From Turnera subulata (taxonomy: Eukaryota; Streptophyta; Magnoliopsida; Malpighiales; Passifloraceae), in assembly GCA_028386065.3 (NCBI GenBank), contig JAKUCV010006724.1:35090-99089 (forward strand): a stretch of 64,000 nt of DNA, written 5' to 3'. Shown piece after piece: positions 46,700 to 58,876 of the stretch. Numbering within the stretch: position 1 is the first letter of the stretch; each line of letters opens with the position of its first letter. The notes under the pieces were generated by a model, which had not been told where the DNA came from, did no database searches, and saw only the letters and a program-made list of their open reading frames with translations. Made by a program: the position numbers and the translations under genes.

Positions 46700-49600
46700 A
46701 TGGATCACGAGGGACAGCACAATGCTGAGGATGACGCCGCTACTCATTTCTCCGACAATGTGTCGGTGATGCAGGTTCCCGTTGGTCAGGGGAACAATAA
46801 TGCAGCAGAGAATAATGTTGCAGGGGGTGGAGGACAGAATGTTTTACCACCTGTTGTGAACCCAGCGTTCCAGCAGTATCAGGCTTTTCTGCAGTGGCAG
46901 CAGTTCCAGCAGTTTCAGCAGCAGCAGGATGCCCAGCCAGTAGCACCTGCTGCAGTAGGTGGTATGGAGAGTGGATACAAACATATGGATAAGTCTGCTG
47001 TGAAGGAATTCTCAGGTGAAGAGGGCAAAGTTAAGGAGTTTGATGACTGGTTTCGCCAGGTGGAGAATGTTCTGGAGAAGTTCACCTGTGCATCTGAGCA
47101 GAGGGCTCGATTAGCTGCACACAAGTTCATAGGGTATGCATTGTCATGGCGGCAGGATCTTGTGGCCAATCTACCGAAGCCTGTGGAGATGCCTTGGGAG
47201 GATTTCAAGGAGAGATTCTACAAGGAGTTTCTTACTGTTGGTTTTCTGGAGGAGCAGAAGAAGCAGTTTCTTGAGATGAAGCAGGGTCTAGATGAGACGG
47301 TATCAACTTTCAGGATCCGGTATAGCATCCTTCTCTCTTATGCTAGGGAGTTTGTGCCCGATGAGTTGACCAAGTGTAGGCGATTTGTTAACGGCTTACG
47401 TACTGAGATAACGATGGCTGTGGCTGGTGGAGGGCACAAGACTTGGGAGGCAGTTTGTGCCGCTGCTTTTGATGCTGAGAGAGTTCATTTGCTCGGGAAG
47501 GAGGCTCGGGCAGCCGAGCAGAGGAAGCAGCCATCTGCTTCGGAACAGAAGAGGCAGTATTCTGATGCCGGAGGTGCAGATTATTCGGTTGGGCAGAGTT
47601 CTTCCTATCAGGGTTCGAAGAAGTTCCGAGGGCAAAGTTATCAGGGTGGACCGGGCAGATCCTCGGGTGGACGGTCCTATCAGTCTAGTTCTCGGGGACG
47701 GGGTTCCTCGGCACGGTTCTCGGGTACATGCTGGTATTGCAATACGCCGGGACACCAGAAGTCTACTTGCTACAAGTGGATGAGGGATAATGGTGGCAGT
47801 GGTTCTCAGTATACAGTGCAGAGTTCCGTGGCTAGTGGTGCTGTTTCTTCTGGTCCGAACAGGGGTGGCGGACAGCAGGGTCGAGGTCGTGGAGGTTCTG
47901 GAGCTCCGAACCGCGGGGGTGCGACTCAGTCTGCTGCAGCTCCTAGGGTTTATGCCATCACCCGAGAGGAGGCTGCGGATGCTCCAGAGGTTATAGCTGG
48001 TACCTTTATGGTTTTTGGTCAGTTTGCACATGCTTTAATTGATCCAGGTTCTACACATTCTTTTGTATCACGTGCATACATGACTACTCATAACATAGAA
48101 GATGATAACCTTAGTAGACCCCTAAGAGTCCGTTTACCCACTGGAGATATAGTAGTTGTTGATCGAGTTTGTAGAAATGTGTCGATAGAGTATGATAGTG
48201 AGGGTTTTTCTTCTGATCTTGCTGTTATGGATTTGGGAGAGTTTGATATTATCTTAGGCATGGACTGGTTATCCAGACACCAAGCAGTAGTTGATTCTCG
48301 GGCCAGGGAAGTATCTTTATCTTCTTTGTTGGGGCGTAGATTGGTGTTTGTTGGAGAACGAAGAGTTCTATCGGCGTGTTGTATCTCGGCCATCCAGGCC
48401 TTTAGGATGATCCGAGAGGGTTGTGATGCCTTTCTTGCTCATGTGGTCGATTCTTCGGTACCAGTACCTGGAGTGGAGGATATTCCTATTGTTCGGGAGT
48501 TTCACGATGTTTTTCCTGATGATTTACCTGGGTTGCCTCCGGAGCGGGAGGTGGAGTATACAGTTGACTTGGTACCGGGAGTTGCACCTATTTCTATACC
48601 GCCCTACAGAATGGCTCCGGCAGAACTTCAGGAGTTGATGAAGCAACCGGAGGAGTTGTTAGATAAGAGTTTTATTAGACCGAGCATCTCACCCTGGGGT
48701 GCCCCGGTCTTGTTTGTGAAGAAGAAGGATGGTAGTATGCGGATGTGTGTAGACTATAGGCAGTTGAACAAGGTGACTGTGAAGAACAAGTATCCTTTGC
48801 CTAGGATTGATGACCTGTTCGACCAGTTGCAGGGTGCATCCGTGTTCTCGAAGATTGATTTGCGATCTGGTTACCATCAGGTTCGGATTGCAGAACAAGA
48901 CATACCAAAGACTGCATTCCGCACTCGGTATGGTCACTATGAGTTTGTGGTTGTTCCTTTTGGTCTGACGAATGCACCGGCAGTGTTCATGTGTATGATG
49001 CAGCAGGTTTTCCATGAATTTCTGGACCGGTTTGTAGTAGTGTTTATTGATGACATCTTGGTCTACTCAAGTGGTAAGGCTGAACATGAGGACCACTTGA
49101 GACAAGTTTTGCAGAGGTTGAGAGAAGAACAACTATATGCCAAGCTCAGCAAGTGTGAGTTTTGGTTAGATGAGGTTGCGTTTCTTGGACATATTGTGTC
49201 AGGTGAAGGCATTAAGGTAGATCCGGCCAAGATTAAGGCAGTCATGGATTGGGAGCCACCGAAGAGTGTATCTGAGATACGGAGTTTTCTTGGACTTGCT
49301 GGTTACTACCGGAGGTTCATTGAGGGTTTTTCCTTAATAGCGGGTCCCATGACTAAGCTGTTGAGGAAAGACTATGCTTTTGTTTGGGATGACGGTTGTC
49401 AGAAGAGTTTTGAAGAGTTGAAGAGTCGGTTGACTTCTGCACCGGTTTTGACTATTCCGAGACCTGGAGTGGAGTACACGGTGTTCAGTGATGCTTCTGG
49501 TCTGGGCTTGGGATGTGTTTTGATGCAGGAGGGTCGGGTGATTGCTTATGCTTCCAGGCAGTTGAGAACTCATGAGAAGAACTATCCGACCCATGATCTG

Positions 49601-50920
49601 GAGTTAGCTGCTGTGATCTTTGCTTTGAAGATCTGGAGACACCATCTGTATGGTGAGAAGTGTCGGATTTTTATGGATCACAAGAGTTTGAAGTACATCA
49701 TGTCCCAAAGGGAGCTTAACATGAGGCAGAGACGCTGGATTGAGCTTCTGAAGGATTATGATTGTACCATTGAGTACCATCCAGGCAAGGCCAATGTGGT
49801 TGCAGATGCATTGAGCCGGAAGAGAGTGGCTTCTATGGATGAGGACCCTGTTTCTTATGCTTTGCCAGCGTTGGTGGAGCTGAGGTCGTTGGATGCACAG
49901 TTAGAGGTGGATGTTACTGGGGCGTTGCTTGCTAGTTTGAGCATTCGGCCGACCTTGCGGGATAAGATCATGGAGTTGCAGTATGGAGATCCTCATTTAG
50001 CAGAGTTGAGGGATAAGGCTCTCGGTGGAGAGAGTTCTAGTTTCTATGTCCGGGAGGATGGTGCTTTGATGGCCGGTGATCGGTTGTGTGTTCCGGATGT
50101 GGATGACTTGAGGAGATGGATTATGGATAAAGCGCATAATGCGTCGTATGCTATGCATCCGGGTAGCAGCAAAATGTACCAGAACTTGAAGAGTCATTAT
50201 TGGTGGCCCGGGATGAAGAAGGATGTTGCGGAGTTTGTAGCTCGATGTATGACTTGTCAGCAGGTGAAAGCCGAGCATCAGGCTCCTGCCGGCAACATGA
50301 GATCTTTGACTATTCCGCAGTGGAAGTGGGAGCATATTACTATGGACTTTGTTATCGGGTTACCGAGGACCCGGGGTCGACATGATGCCATCTGGGTCAT
50401 TGTTGACAAGTTGACCAAGTCAGCTCATTTCCTACCGATTCAGCAGACGGATACAATGGATAAGCTGGCGAGGTTATATGTTTCGGGTATTGTCCGTCTA
50501 CATGGAGTTCCACTATCCATTGTGTCGGACAGGGATCCGAGGTTTACTTCGTACTTTTGGAAGAGTTTACAGTCAGCTTTGGGCACTAAGCTGAATTTCA
50601 GTACTGCATTCCATCCGCAGACCGATGGGCAGTCAGAGAGGACCATACATACGCTAGAGGATATGCTTAGAGCCTGTGTGCTCAATTTCAGTGGTTCTTG
50701 GGATGAGACGTTACCGTTGGTTGAGTTTGCCTATAACAACGGATATCACTCTAGTATCGGTATGGTGCCATATGAGGCTTTGTATGGGCGGAAGTGCCGT
50801 AGTCCGATCTGTTGGGATGAGGAAGGTCTGAGACAAGTGATTGGTCCGGACCTAGTACAGGAGACTGTTGATCAGATCGAGGTGGTTAAGCAGTGTATGA
50901 GGGCTGCTCAGGAGAGGTGA
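46700..50920 (+). CDS. gag-pol: Chromovirus gag-pol polyprotein (inner element), frame broken at 50918
   Basis: 1406 residues open before a frameshift; the start ATG follows the primer site by about 125 bases. In order: Gln-rich N-terminus; gag domain (about 95-260); CCHC zinc knuckle [14 protein letters not shown] (about 344-357); protease with DPGSTHSF (about 446); reverse transcriptase with FIDDIL (about 781); RNase H with FSDAS, DLELAA, MDHKSL and ADALS (about 929-1045); integrase HHCC finger with CMTCQQ; catalytic core with [15 protein letters not shown] and QTDGQSERT (about 1214-1320). All visible catalytic residues are present. At 50918 a deletion removes several codons after RAAQER and shifts the frame. 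The remainder continues at about 50919-51366. It would act in the cytoplasmic particle and nucleus to copy and integrate the element. Confidence 0.93.
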   Translation: MDHEGQHNAEDDAATHFSDNVSVMQVPVGQGNNNAAENNVAGGGGQNVLPPVVNPAFQQYQAFLQWQQFQQFQQQQDAQPVAPAAVGGMESGYKHMDKSAVKEFSGEEGKVKEFDDWFRQVENVLEKFTCASEQRARLAAHKFIGYALSWRQDLVANLPKPVEMPWEDFKERFYKEFLTVGFLEEQKKQFLEMKQGLDETVSTFRIRYSILLSYAREFVPDELTKCRRFVNGLRTEITMAVAGGGHKTWEAVCAAAFDAERVHLLGKEARAAEQRKQPSASEQKRQYSDAGGADYSVGQSSSYQGSKKFRGQSYQGGPGRSSGGRSYQSSSRGRGSSARFSGTCWYCNTPGHQKSTCYKWMRDNGGSGSQYTVQSSVASGAVSSGPNRGGGQQGRGRGGSGAPNRGGATQSAAAPRVYAITREEAADAPEVIAGTFMVFGQFAHALIDPGSTHSFVSRAYMTTHNIEDDNLSRPLRVRLPTGDIVVVDRVCRNVSIEYDSEGFSSDLAVMDLGEFDIILGMDWLSRHQAVVDSRAREVSLSSLLGRRLVFVGERRVLSACCISAIQAFRMIREGCDAFLAHVVDSSVPVPGVEDIPIVREFHDVFPDDLPGLPPEREVEYTVDLVPGVAPISIPPYRMAPAELQELMKQPEELLDKSFIRPSISPWGAPVLFVKKKDGSMRMCVDYRQLNKVTVKNKYPLPRIDDLFDQLQGASVFSKIDLRSGYHQVRIAEQDIPKTAFRTRYGHYEFVVVPFGLTNAPAVFMCMMQQVFHEFLDRFVVVFIDDILVYSSGKAEHEDHLRQVLQRLREEQLYAKLSKCEFWLDEVAFLGHIVSGEGIKVDPAKIKAVMDWEPPKSVSEIRSFLGLAGYYRRFIEGFSLIAGPMTKLLRKDYAFVWDDGCQKSFEELKSRLTSAPVLTIPRPGVEYTVFSDASGLGLGCVLMQEGRVIAYASRQLRTHEKNYPTHDLELAAVIFALKIWRHHLYGEKCRIFMDHKSLKYIMSQRELNMRQRRWIELLKDYDCTIEYHPGKANVVADALSRKRVASMDEDPVSYALPALVELRSLDAQLEVDVTGALLASLSIRPTLRDKIMELQYGDPHLAELRDKALGGESSSFYVREDGALMAGDRLCVPDVDDLRRWIMDKAHNASYAMHPGSSKMYQNLKSHYWWPGMKKDVAEFVARCMTCQQVKAEHQAPAGNMRSLTIPQWKWEHITMDFVIGLPRTRGRHDAIWVIVDKLTKSAHFLPIQQTDTMDKLARLYVSGIVRLHGVPLSIVSDRDPRFTSYFWKSLQSALGTKLNFSTAFHPQTDGQSERTIHTLEDMLRACVLNFSGSWDETLPLVEFAYNNGYHSSIGMVPYEALYGRKCRSPICWDEEGLRQVIGPDLVQETVDQIEVVKQCMRAAQER

Positions 50921-51370
50921 CAGATAAGCATCGTCGGGAGATGGAGTACAATATTGGTGACAGAGTTTTCCTCCGTGTTGCTCCCTGGAGAGGTGTTATC
51001 CGGTTTGGGAGGAAGGGCAAGTTGAGCCCTCGTTATATTGGTCCTTATGAGATCATGGAGCGGATTGGTCCGCTGGCCTACAGGTTGGCTTTACCGGAGG
51101 AGCTATCGCGCATACATGATGTATTCCATGTTTCGATGCTGAGGCGTTATCGGTCTGATCCTAATCATGTTGTATCCCCGACAGAGGTGGAGGTTTCTGA
51201 GGATTTGACTTATGTTGAGGAGCCAGTTGAGATTCTTGCTCGGGAGGAGCGACAGTTGAGGAATCGAGTTATTCCGATGGTTCGGGTTAGTGGAGTCGTC
51301 ATTCTCCGAATGAGGCTACTTGGGAGGTTGAGTCCCACATGCGGGAACAGTATCCCCATTTGTTTTGATG
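50919..51370 (+). pseudogene. Inner chromovirus integrase C-terminus and chromodomain-like end, two frameshifts
   Basis: After the break at 50918 the shifted frame gives DKHRREMEYNIGDRVFLRV, then LSPRYIGPYEIMERIGPLAY and HVSMLRRYRSDPNHV. At about 51287 a one-base loss (AAGTGG to AGTGG) shifts it again. In the third frame NEATWEVESHMREQYPHLF ends normally at 51366-51368. Confidence 0.85.
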
Positions 51371-51420
51371 TTTCATATCCTGTAATTTCGAGGACGAAAT
51401 TTCCTTAAGTGGGGTAGAAC

Positions 51421-54400
51421 TGTAACGCCCCGAATTTTCATAATTTGGTTTTTTCGGAATTTTCGAATTTTTATTCCAATTTTACCCTTGGGGTATTTTT
51501 GAGTTTTAGTCGAGGAAATAAATTACTATGCCTTGGAAATGTCAATTTTAAGTTGGTGTTGTTCACGGTTCGGGTTCCGTTGGAAACAGATCCGAGAACG
51601 GGGTGAAACGCGAAGATTAACAGAGGGTACTATGAAACTACGTCGTTTTGGGACTGTTTTTAAAAAAAAAAAAACAAGCAAACAAACGCGTTGACCAGGG
51701 GGTTGACCGCGCCTAGTGGAACGACATGTCGTCCACTAGGAACGACCAACCCTAGCCGGCCACTTCCCCTCTTCTTTTCTTTTTCTTTTCTTCTTCTTCC
51801 TTATTCCTATTTCTCTTCTTCTCCAACCCGCCGCCTCCCTCCTACCTTCTTTCTCTCTTTTTCTTTCCTCTCTCTCTTCCCTCTCCCTTCTTCCTTCTCC
51901 TCTCGTTTTCTCTCCCTCCGTTCTCCTCCGCTCCTCCCTTCCGTCTTCACGCCGTCTTCTTTCTTTTCGGTTCCCTTCCCTACGCCGTGAGGAACCGGGA
52001 GCTAATCGGGTCGCCGCCGCCGTCGCTTGGGTCGGGTAAGCCTCCGACTCCCTTCTCCTCTCTTCCTTGATTTCTTCCTCTTCTCCTTTTATTTCGTGGC
52101 TTGAGGTTGTTAATTCCGTTCCGGTGGACTGACCCGATTTGGGGTCCTTTTTCCTTTCTATTCATGGCGGGGCTCGGGCTATTGCAGGTTATAGTGCTGT
52201 GGTGGTTTGTGGACGGTGGTCTTGTGCGTTGGGTCGTGTTTCTTGGTTGGTGTTGGGTGTGTTGTGGCTGCCGGGGTGTTTCTACAGTGGGTGCGTGAGG
52301 TGCTCGTCGGCGTGGCGTTGCTGCTCGTGTGTTCTGCCGGCAGTGGGGAGTTCGTGTGTGTGTGAACCTCCGGCAGAGGAGTTGTGGTTCGGGTTTGGCA
52401 GCGAATCTTCCGGGTAAGGATTCCTTCCTCAATCTGTCTTTTTCCTTGAATTATTTTAGAGATCAGTGGGTATTGTTTGATTGCACGGATGTTTGGTTGA
52501 GTAAATACGGTTTGGGTGCTGTTTATGGTTTATGGCAGATTTCTTGTGGTTGTTGGTGGAGTTCCGGTGAGGTCATGGAATCCGGCGAAGGCTCGGGAAT
52601 TTTCCGGCAAAGGTTCGGGTTTTGACTCCGACATTATACTTGATGTATAACTTGTGTTATTCATGGCATGTACTTATTTAATTTGGATTGGGTGTTGTAA
52701 TATTGATAAGGTACATAGTAGTATATCGAGTACGGGAATTTGTGTGGAATATAACCGGGTAATTACCGACACGGGTAGAACCTTAGGCCGGAAATCTTTG
52801 GACATCGAATTGACATTGGACTTAAGTAACGGGCTTTAAGCCCAATCCTATGCTTGGCTTAATAAGGACTTAAGGAAGTGGGCTTTAGGCCCGGGAAATT
52901 GAATTTGGGCTTAGATCGGATTTTAGGCCGGAATTCGTGAAGGACATAATGAGTGGGCCATAGGCTCGGGAACTACTCTTGGACTTAGTTGGGCTTAAGC
53001 CCGGTGAACCTTAGGTCCCGATACTCGGAGTTTTGGTGAGAGAACATTAAGTCGGGTTTAGACCCGGGAATTTCATAGTTGGCTAACTAGGGACGGGGTT
53101 AACTCAGTTGAGCATTATAGTTACATGCATGCACGTCTTAATTGTTTATGTTTGTAATTTGTTGTGTGTGCCGGTATTCAGGCACGGGTAATACCTCGGG
53201 AGCTGGAGGATCTGTTTTGGGAAAAGCTCCACAGGACAATCGTCGTTGAGGTGACTTTATATGTTTTTTTATGTTTGTATGCATGAGCTCGTTGGATTGG
53301 TTTGTTTGAGTTGCATGCTTGTTTGCTAACATGCTGTAATCTGTATTGTGTGCCTAAGTGTACTTTTTGCTTATGAGCTGGATGATTGGATTAGTTATGG
53401 ATTATAACTTATGGTGTGATTCTGGGTGTTTGGTGTGATGTATTGTGGGTCGGAGACCCGGTTATCTGATTAAGCTGTTTTATCACACAACCCCGTTTAA
53501 TCACAATCTCTTGGCACACGTAAACTCATAACTTGTGAATTAAGATAATGTACAGTAGAAGTTAGGCTACTGTGTGCTGATGACCGGTTGTTTCGAGCGG
53601 GAAGTGTTACCCCTCGGGTTTGCTTGCGGAATGGCAAGTGTTATGCGGATTTGCATATGGGTCTGTAATGACCGGTTCTACCTCCCTCCTTCTACCTCCC
53701 TCTTTCTACCTCCCTCTTTCTCTCTGTCTCTCTCTCTCTCTCTCTATGGTTATGTTGGGCTTCGTGCCTGGTTGTATTTGGGCTTATGCCTGGTTGTCTC
53801 ATGAGACGGGACCGAGCTCGACGCACACAGTAGGGGGCCCTAAATAATAAATCATAATAAGAAAACTTAATACACAACAAATGGAGAATAATGAACTGTT
53901 TGTTTGATTGTGTTGGCATGTTAGTACTGGTTGCTGTTTGTTGCTTACTTGTCCTGTTGCTCTTCTTTCCTTTCGGACTTGATCTGCACACTCTCATAAT
54001 TAGACTTATATTGCTCACTGAGTAGGCGACTCACATAATCGCCAACGTTGTTTTTTTTCAGACTTTAGATAGCGTGCAGTCACTTTCCATCCTTCCAGAG
54101 TACGGACGTGGTTATCTCAGCAGGTAGCTGTGCTTGATCTCCCGGTTGGATCCATAGAGTCGGCATGCATGTTGTTTTGATTCACTTATTTTTACTCCGT
54201 TTGTTTCTTCCGCTGCATTGGAATTTTTATTGAGATGTCATTATTGATTTTGGATTATTTTATCGGCGGGTTGCCGGGATTTACTATTGACGTTGTATCG
54301 GCAGGATGCCGGGTTTGATTTGAGGCTTGCTAAGCCAGATTGACTATGTTTGTTATGAAATCTCTTTTTATTGAGATTTTGGATATTGTTTTTGATATTG

Positions 54401-54486
54401 ATTTTCGTGTCCCGGGTTCCAGGGGTATTTTGGTAATTTCCCTTATTTAAGTATTTTATCTGTAAAATTGGGACACGGGTGTTTCA
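51421..54486 (+). repeat. Inner chromovirus, 3' LTR
   Basis: Same layout as 43527-46554. It has an extra stretch of about 60 bases around 52535-52600 (starting GGCAGATTTCTTGTGG) absent from the 5' LTR, and lacks the ~20-base segment near 44095. Confidence 0.95.
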
Positions 54487-57400
54487 GAACACGTCATGAA
54501 TCCGTGATAACTCCTCTGGTAAAGATAATCTGTACGCCAGGGGTCCAATCCTTTCTACGATCTCATACGGCCCGATGTACCTAGGACTTAGCTTCCCTCT
54601 TTTCCCGAATCTGATTACACCCTTCCATGGTGCAACTCGGAGGAAAACTCGTTCTCCCACTTGGTACTCCATCTCACGACGATGTTTATCAGCATAGCTC
54701 TTCTGTCGGTCCTGTGTTGCTCTCATGCTCTGCTTAACTGTCTGAATCTTGTCAACAGTCTGCTTAACCAAATCTGGACCAACGATCAAACGAAGACCTT
54801 CTTCATCCCAACAAACTGGACTTTGGCACTTCCTTCTATAGAGAGCCTCAAAAGGTGGCATGCCAATACTGGAATGATAACTATTGTTGTAAGCAAACTC
54901 CGCTAAAGGCAAATACTGGTCCCAACTCCCACTAAAGTTAAGAGCACAAGCCCTTAGCATATCTTCCAGTGTCTGAATCGTCCTCTCTGACTGTCCGTCT
55001 ATCTGAGGATGAAAAGCAGTACTGAAACTCAGCTTCGTCCCCAAAGCTGTTTGCAGACTCTTCCAAAACCGCGATGTGAATCTCGGATCCCTGTCTGAGA
55101 CTATGGACTTAGGAATTCCATGTAGCCTCACAATCTCTGCAACGTACTGCTTCGCCAACTTATCCAAGGTGTCTGTTTGTCGAATGGGAAGAAAATGGGC
55201 CGATTTTGTAAGTCGATCAACGATAACCCAGATGGCATCATGCTGTCTCCGGGTCAACGGTAATCCAACCACAAAATCCATAGTGATCATCTCCCACTTC
55301 CACTCTGGCACTGACAAAGATCTCATTTTCCCTGCTGGAGCCTGATGTTCAGCTTTCACTTACTGGCAAGTGATGCACTTACCAACATACTCAGCTACAT
55401 CCCTCTTCATACGTGGCCACCAAAAATGACTTCTCAAATTTTGGTACATCTTGGTGCTCCCGGGGTGCATAGCGTACGGTGTCATATGTCCTTCTTCTAG
55501 AATCTGACTGCGTAGGCACCAACACTGGGTACACATAGACGCTTTCCTAGCATCAGTGCACTATGCTCGGCTATGTGGAACTTATCTTCCTTCCCACTAC
55601 GGACTGCTTCCTTCAGCTTGATCAGGTCGGGATCTCCATCTTGTAACTCCACAATCCAGCCCCTCAGGTTAGACTTGACTTCAATATGTGTCAACAAAGC
55701 TCCTGTCTCATCGATTGACAAATCAACTCCCATCTTCCTTAACTCAATGAGTGAGGACATTGAGTAGGTCGTGGAAGCATCTTCTGGCTGTCATCCTTCT
55801 GAGTCATGATGTACTTGAGACTCTTGTGATCCGTGAAAATCCGGCATCTCTCTCCAAACAGATAATGTCGCCAGATCTTCAAAGCAAGGATCACTGCGGC
55901 CATCTCCAAGTCATGTGTCGGATAGTTCTTCTCGTGTGGCCTCAACTGTCTCGAAGCATAGGCTATCACTCGGCCTTCTTGCATCAGAACAGTTCCCAAA
56001 CCAAGACCTGAAGCATCACAGAACAGCACATACTCCACTCCTGGCTTAGGCACTGTCAAGACTGGTGCTGTTGTCAGCTTCTTCTTAAGTTCATCAAAAC
56101 TCTTCTGGCAGGCATCACTCCAGACGAACGCTTGGTCTTTCTTTAACAGCTTGGTCATAGGACTAGCTATCAAAGAGAAACCCTCGATGAATCTTCGGTA
56201 ATATCCTGCAAGGCCAAGAAAACTTCTGACCTCTGATACTGTCTTGGGCGGCTCCCACTCCAACACAGCTTTTACTTTAGCAGGATCAACCTTAATCCCA
56301 TCCCCAGATACAACATGTCCAAGGAATGCAACTTCTTCAAGCCAGAACTCGCATTTGCTGAACTTAGTATACAACTCCTTCTCTCGCAACCTCTGAAGCA
56401 CTACCCTCAGGTGCTCTTCATGTTCTTCCCGGTTCTTGGAGTAGATCAAGATGTCATCGATGAAGACTACCACAAACTTATCCAAGAACTCGTTCAAGAC
56501 CAAGTGCATCAAACACATGAAAACTGCTGGTGCATTGGTCAAGCCAAAAAGAACCACTGTGAACTCAAAGTGACCATACTGAGTGCGGAAGGCTGTCTTC
56601 GGTATGTCTTTCTCTGCAATCTTGACCTAATGGTAGCCAGATCGAAGATCAATCTTAGAAAATACAGTAGCTCCCTGTAACTGATCGAAAAGATCATCAA
56701 TCCTGGGAAGCGGATACTTATTCTTCACTGTCACCTTGTTCAGTTGTCGGTAGTCCACACACATGCGTAAACTACCATCCTTCTTCTTCACAAAGAGGAC
56801 TGGTGATCCCCAAGGTGAAGTACTAGGTCTGATGAAACCTTTCTCTAATAGCTCATCCAACTGTTTCTTCAACTCCTGAAGTTCTGTTGGTGCCATCCGA
56901 TATGGTGCCATCGAGATAGGTGTCACTCCTAGCATCAAATCGATGGTGTACTCAACTTCCCTGTCAGGTGGCAATCCTGGCAAATCCTCCGGAAACACAT
57001 CTGGAAACTCCCTCACAACCATGATGTCCCCCAAAACCGGAGTCTGAACTTCTTCACCCTTGGCATAGGTCAACAAAGCATCTGGACCATGCGGCTTTAT
57101 TCCGACATCCTGATTAGCAGAGATACTACACGTAGTAGCAGCTCTCCCAATACCTGTCAACAAAATCTTATGTCCACCTTCGGAAGTCAACAACACTTCC
57201 TTGGTTCGACAGTTCACCATAGCACTGTACTTGGACAACCAATCCATCCCCAATATGATATCAAAACCTCCCATGTTCATCACAATCAACCGTGCAAGAA
57301 AACCCTCGCTATCATATGAAAGTGAAACGTCTCTGCACACATGGGTTAATCTGACTACTATACCCGCAGGTAACCTAACCCTCATCGAACAAACCAAACT

Positions 57401-58756
57401 CTCTCCCTTACAGTTATGTAGTATTGCAAAACTTTGTGCAATAAATGAATGCATAACACCAGGGTCTATCAATGTATAATCAGTACTACCAAAGACTGTA
57501 AAGGTACCTGCTATAACATCGGCGTTCTCCGGATCCTCCTCAGCGGTGATAACAAACGCCCTTGGCACAGCTGCACTCTGATTCATGGCTGACTGGGTCC
57601 TAGCAGGAACAGCTCCACGTCCTCGGCCTCGGCCAACTCCAGAACCACTAGGAACACTGGCAACTGAAGCTTGCACTGTCTGAGTAGGTGTTGTACCTCC
57701 AGATCTTCCCAACTTGGGACAAGCATATCGGTAGTGCCCAACCTCGTTACACTTAAAGCACCTCACCTGAGACATAGGAAGTCTCGGGCGAGTATCCCCA
57801 GATGATGTCCCTCCAGACTGAGTCCAAGAACTGCCTCGGTTGTAGGTATTGTTGTTCCATCCACGTCCTTGACCCACTGGCATGGAGCGGCTCTGTCCAT
57901 ACCCTGATCGGTTAGCAGGTGTCTGGAACCTCTTGTTCTGTCCCCCAGAACTCTGTGCAGCTTGTCTCTTGCGATTCTCCTGTTGCTCCTTCTCATTATT
58001 CAGCCAAATGATCTCAGCTCTCAAAGCATCCGTCAGCATATCCTGATAAGTCTCATAGACCTTGCATCCCATGACTGTCTGGATACCAGATCGAAGACCA
58101 TCCCAGAAACGTTTGCATCTGGCCTCCGGAGTAGCTACAAACTCACTCGCATAGATGGATAAGCGGTTGAACTTGATCTCATACTCATTGACCGTCTGGT
58201 ATGGTCCCTGTTGCAATCCCAGAAACTCTCGTCTTAGCTGATCCTGGTATGCCTCGGAAACAAACTTCCTTCGGAACATCTCCATGAACTGATTCCATGG
58301 CATAATGATAAGTGTCGGCAAGTCCCTGGTGGTAGACTCCCACCAATCAACAGCATCTCCTTGGAACATGGCAGCGGCGTATCTGGCCCACCTGTCATTC
58401 CTACATGTCAGCCTCAATATAACCCGGTTCATCTGCCTGAGCCATCGGTCAGCATCCTGTGGTGTAGTGACACCAGTGAAAACCTCAGCCCCAAGCTTTT
58501 CCAGCTTCATATACACTGGATCCTCAACAGGTCCCTGGTTTTCCTGTTCCCGAGCTTCCATAGCTGCGATACGGGCATCTCTGGCATCTTGCCTTTGCAG
58601 AATCTGAGTCACCACGTTTAACATCTGCGCAGGGTCTCCCAAAGGAACATTCGCAGGGTGTTCCGGACCTCCCGCAACTTACTGCGATTGATCCACCAAT
58701 ACCTGGTCGTCATCCAGGTGAACTCCAGCATGCTGATTCCCTCCAACCGGATCCAT
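54487..58756 (-). pseudogene. gag-pol: Outer chromovirus gag-pol, disrupted
   Basis: Reads from an ATG at 58756 (MDPVGGNQHAG). In order: gag; CCHC knuckle [14 protein letters not shown] (about 57757-57716); protease region with DPGVMHSF; reverse transcriptase with FIDDIL near 56450; RNase H; integrase with DFVVGLP and SDRDPRF. Defects: stop codons at about 58680 (CAG-TAA), 56626 (GGC-TAC-CAT-TAG, expected Gln) and 55361 (CITCQ then TAA, expected Gln); loss of the RNase H C-terminus near 55790; and a frameshift near 55505. It ends at the inner insertion; its last codons are at 43267-43526. Confidence 0.92.
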
Positions 58757-58855
58757 TCGTACCTATATGAGAATGTATGTATGCATATCATGTCATGTCA
58801 AATCTTATGCACAAACAAACAGTCAAGCAACCACAGTTATGTCCCTAATGACCTA

Positions 58856-58876
58856 CTGCCTGCTCCGCTACCAAAC
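58856..58876 (-). other. Primer-binding site, outer chromovirus
   Basis: GTTTGGTAGCGGAGCAGGC on the minus strand directly after the 5' LTR. It is the same core as at 46555-46575 in the inner element. It resembles, but does not match exactly, the TGGTATCAGAGC initiator-Met type site. Confidence 0.7.

Larger units (their letters stand above)
43527..54486 (+). mobile_element. Ty3/gypsy chromovirus (inner nest), nearly intact
   Basis: LTRs at 43527-46554 (3028 bp) and 51421-54486 (3066 bp) start TGTAACGCCCCGAATTTTC, end ACACGGGTGTTTCA and differ at only a few percent of positions plus some indels. Perfect target duplications GAACA lie at 43522-43526 and 54487-54491. The primer site TTGGTAGCGGAGCAGG follows the 5' LTR (46557) and a polypurine-type AAGTGGGGTAGAAC precedes the 3' LTR (51407-51420). 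A single gag-pol frame fills the interior. Two small deletions near the end of integrase break it. It lies inside the integrase region of the outer element, in opposite orientation, so it is the younger insertion. Confidence 0.95.

Noticed and set aside
47396..48031. 211-residue minus-strand open frame within the inner gag region
   Set aside because: Antisense shadow of the intact gag-pol frame; no domain.
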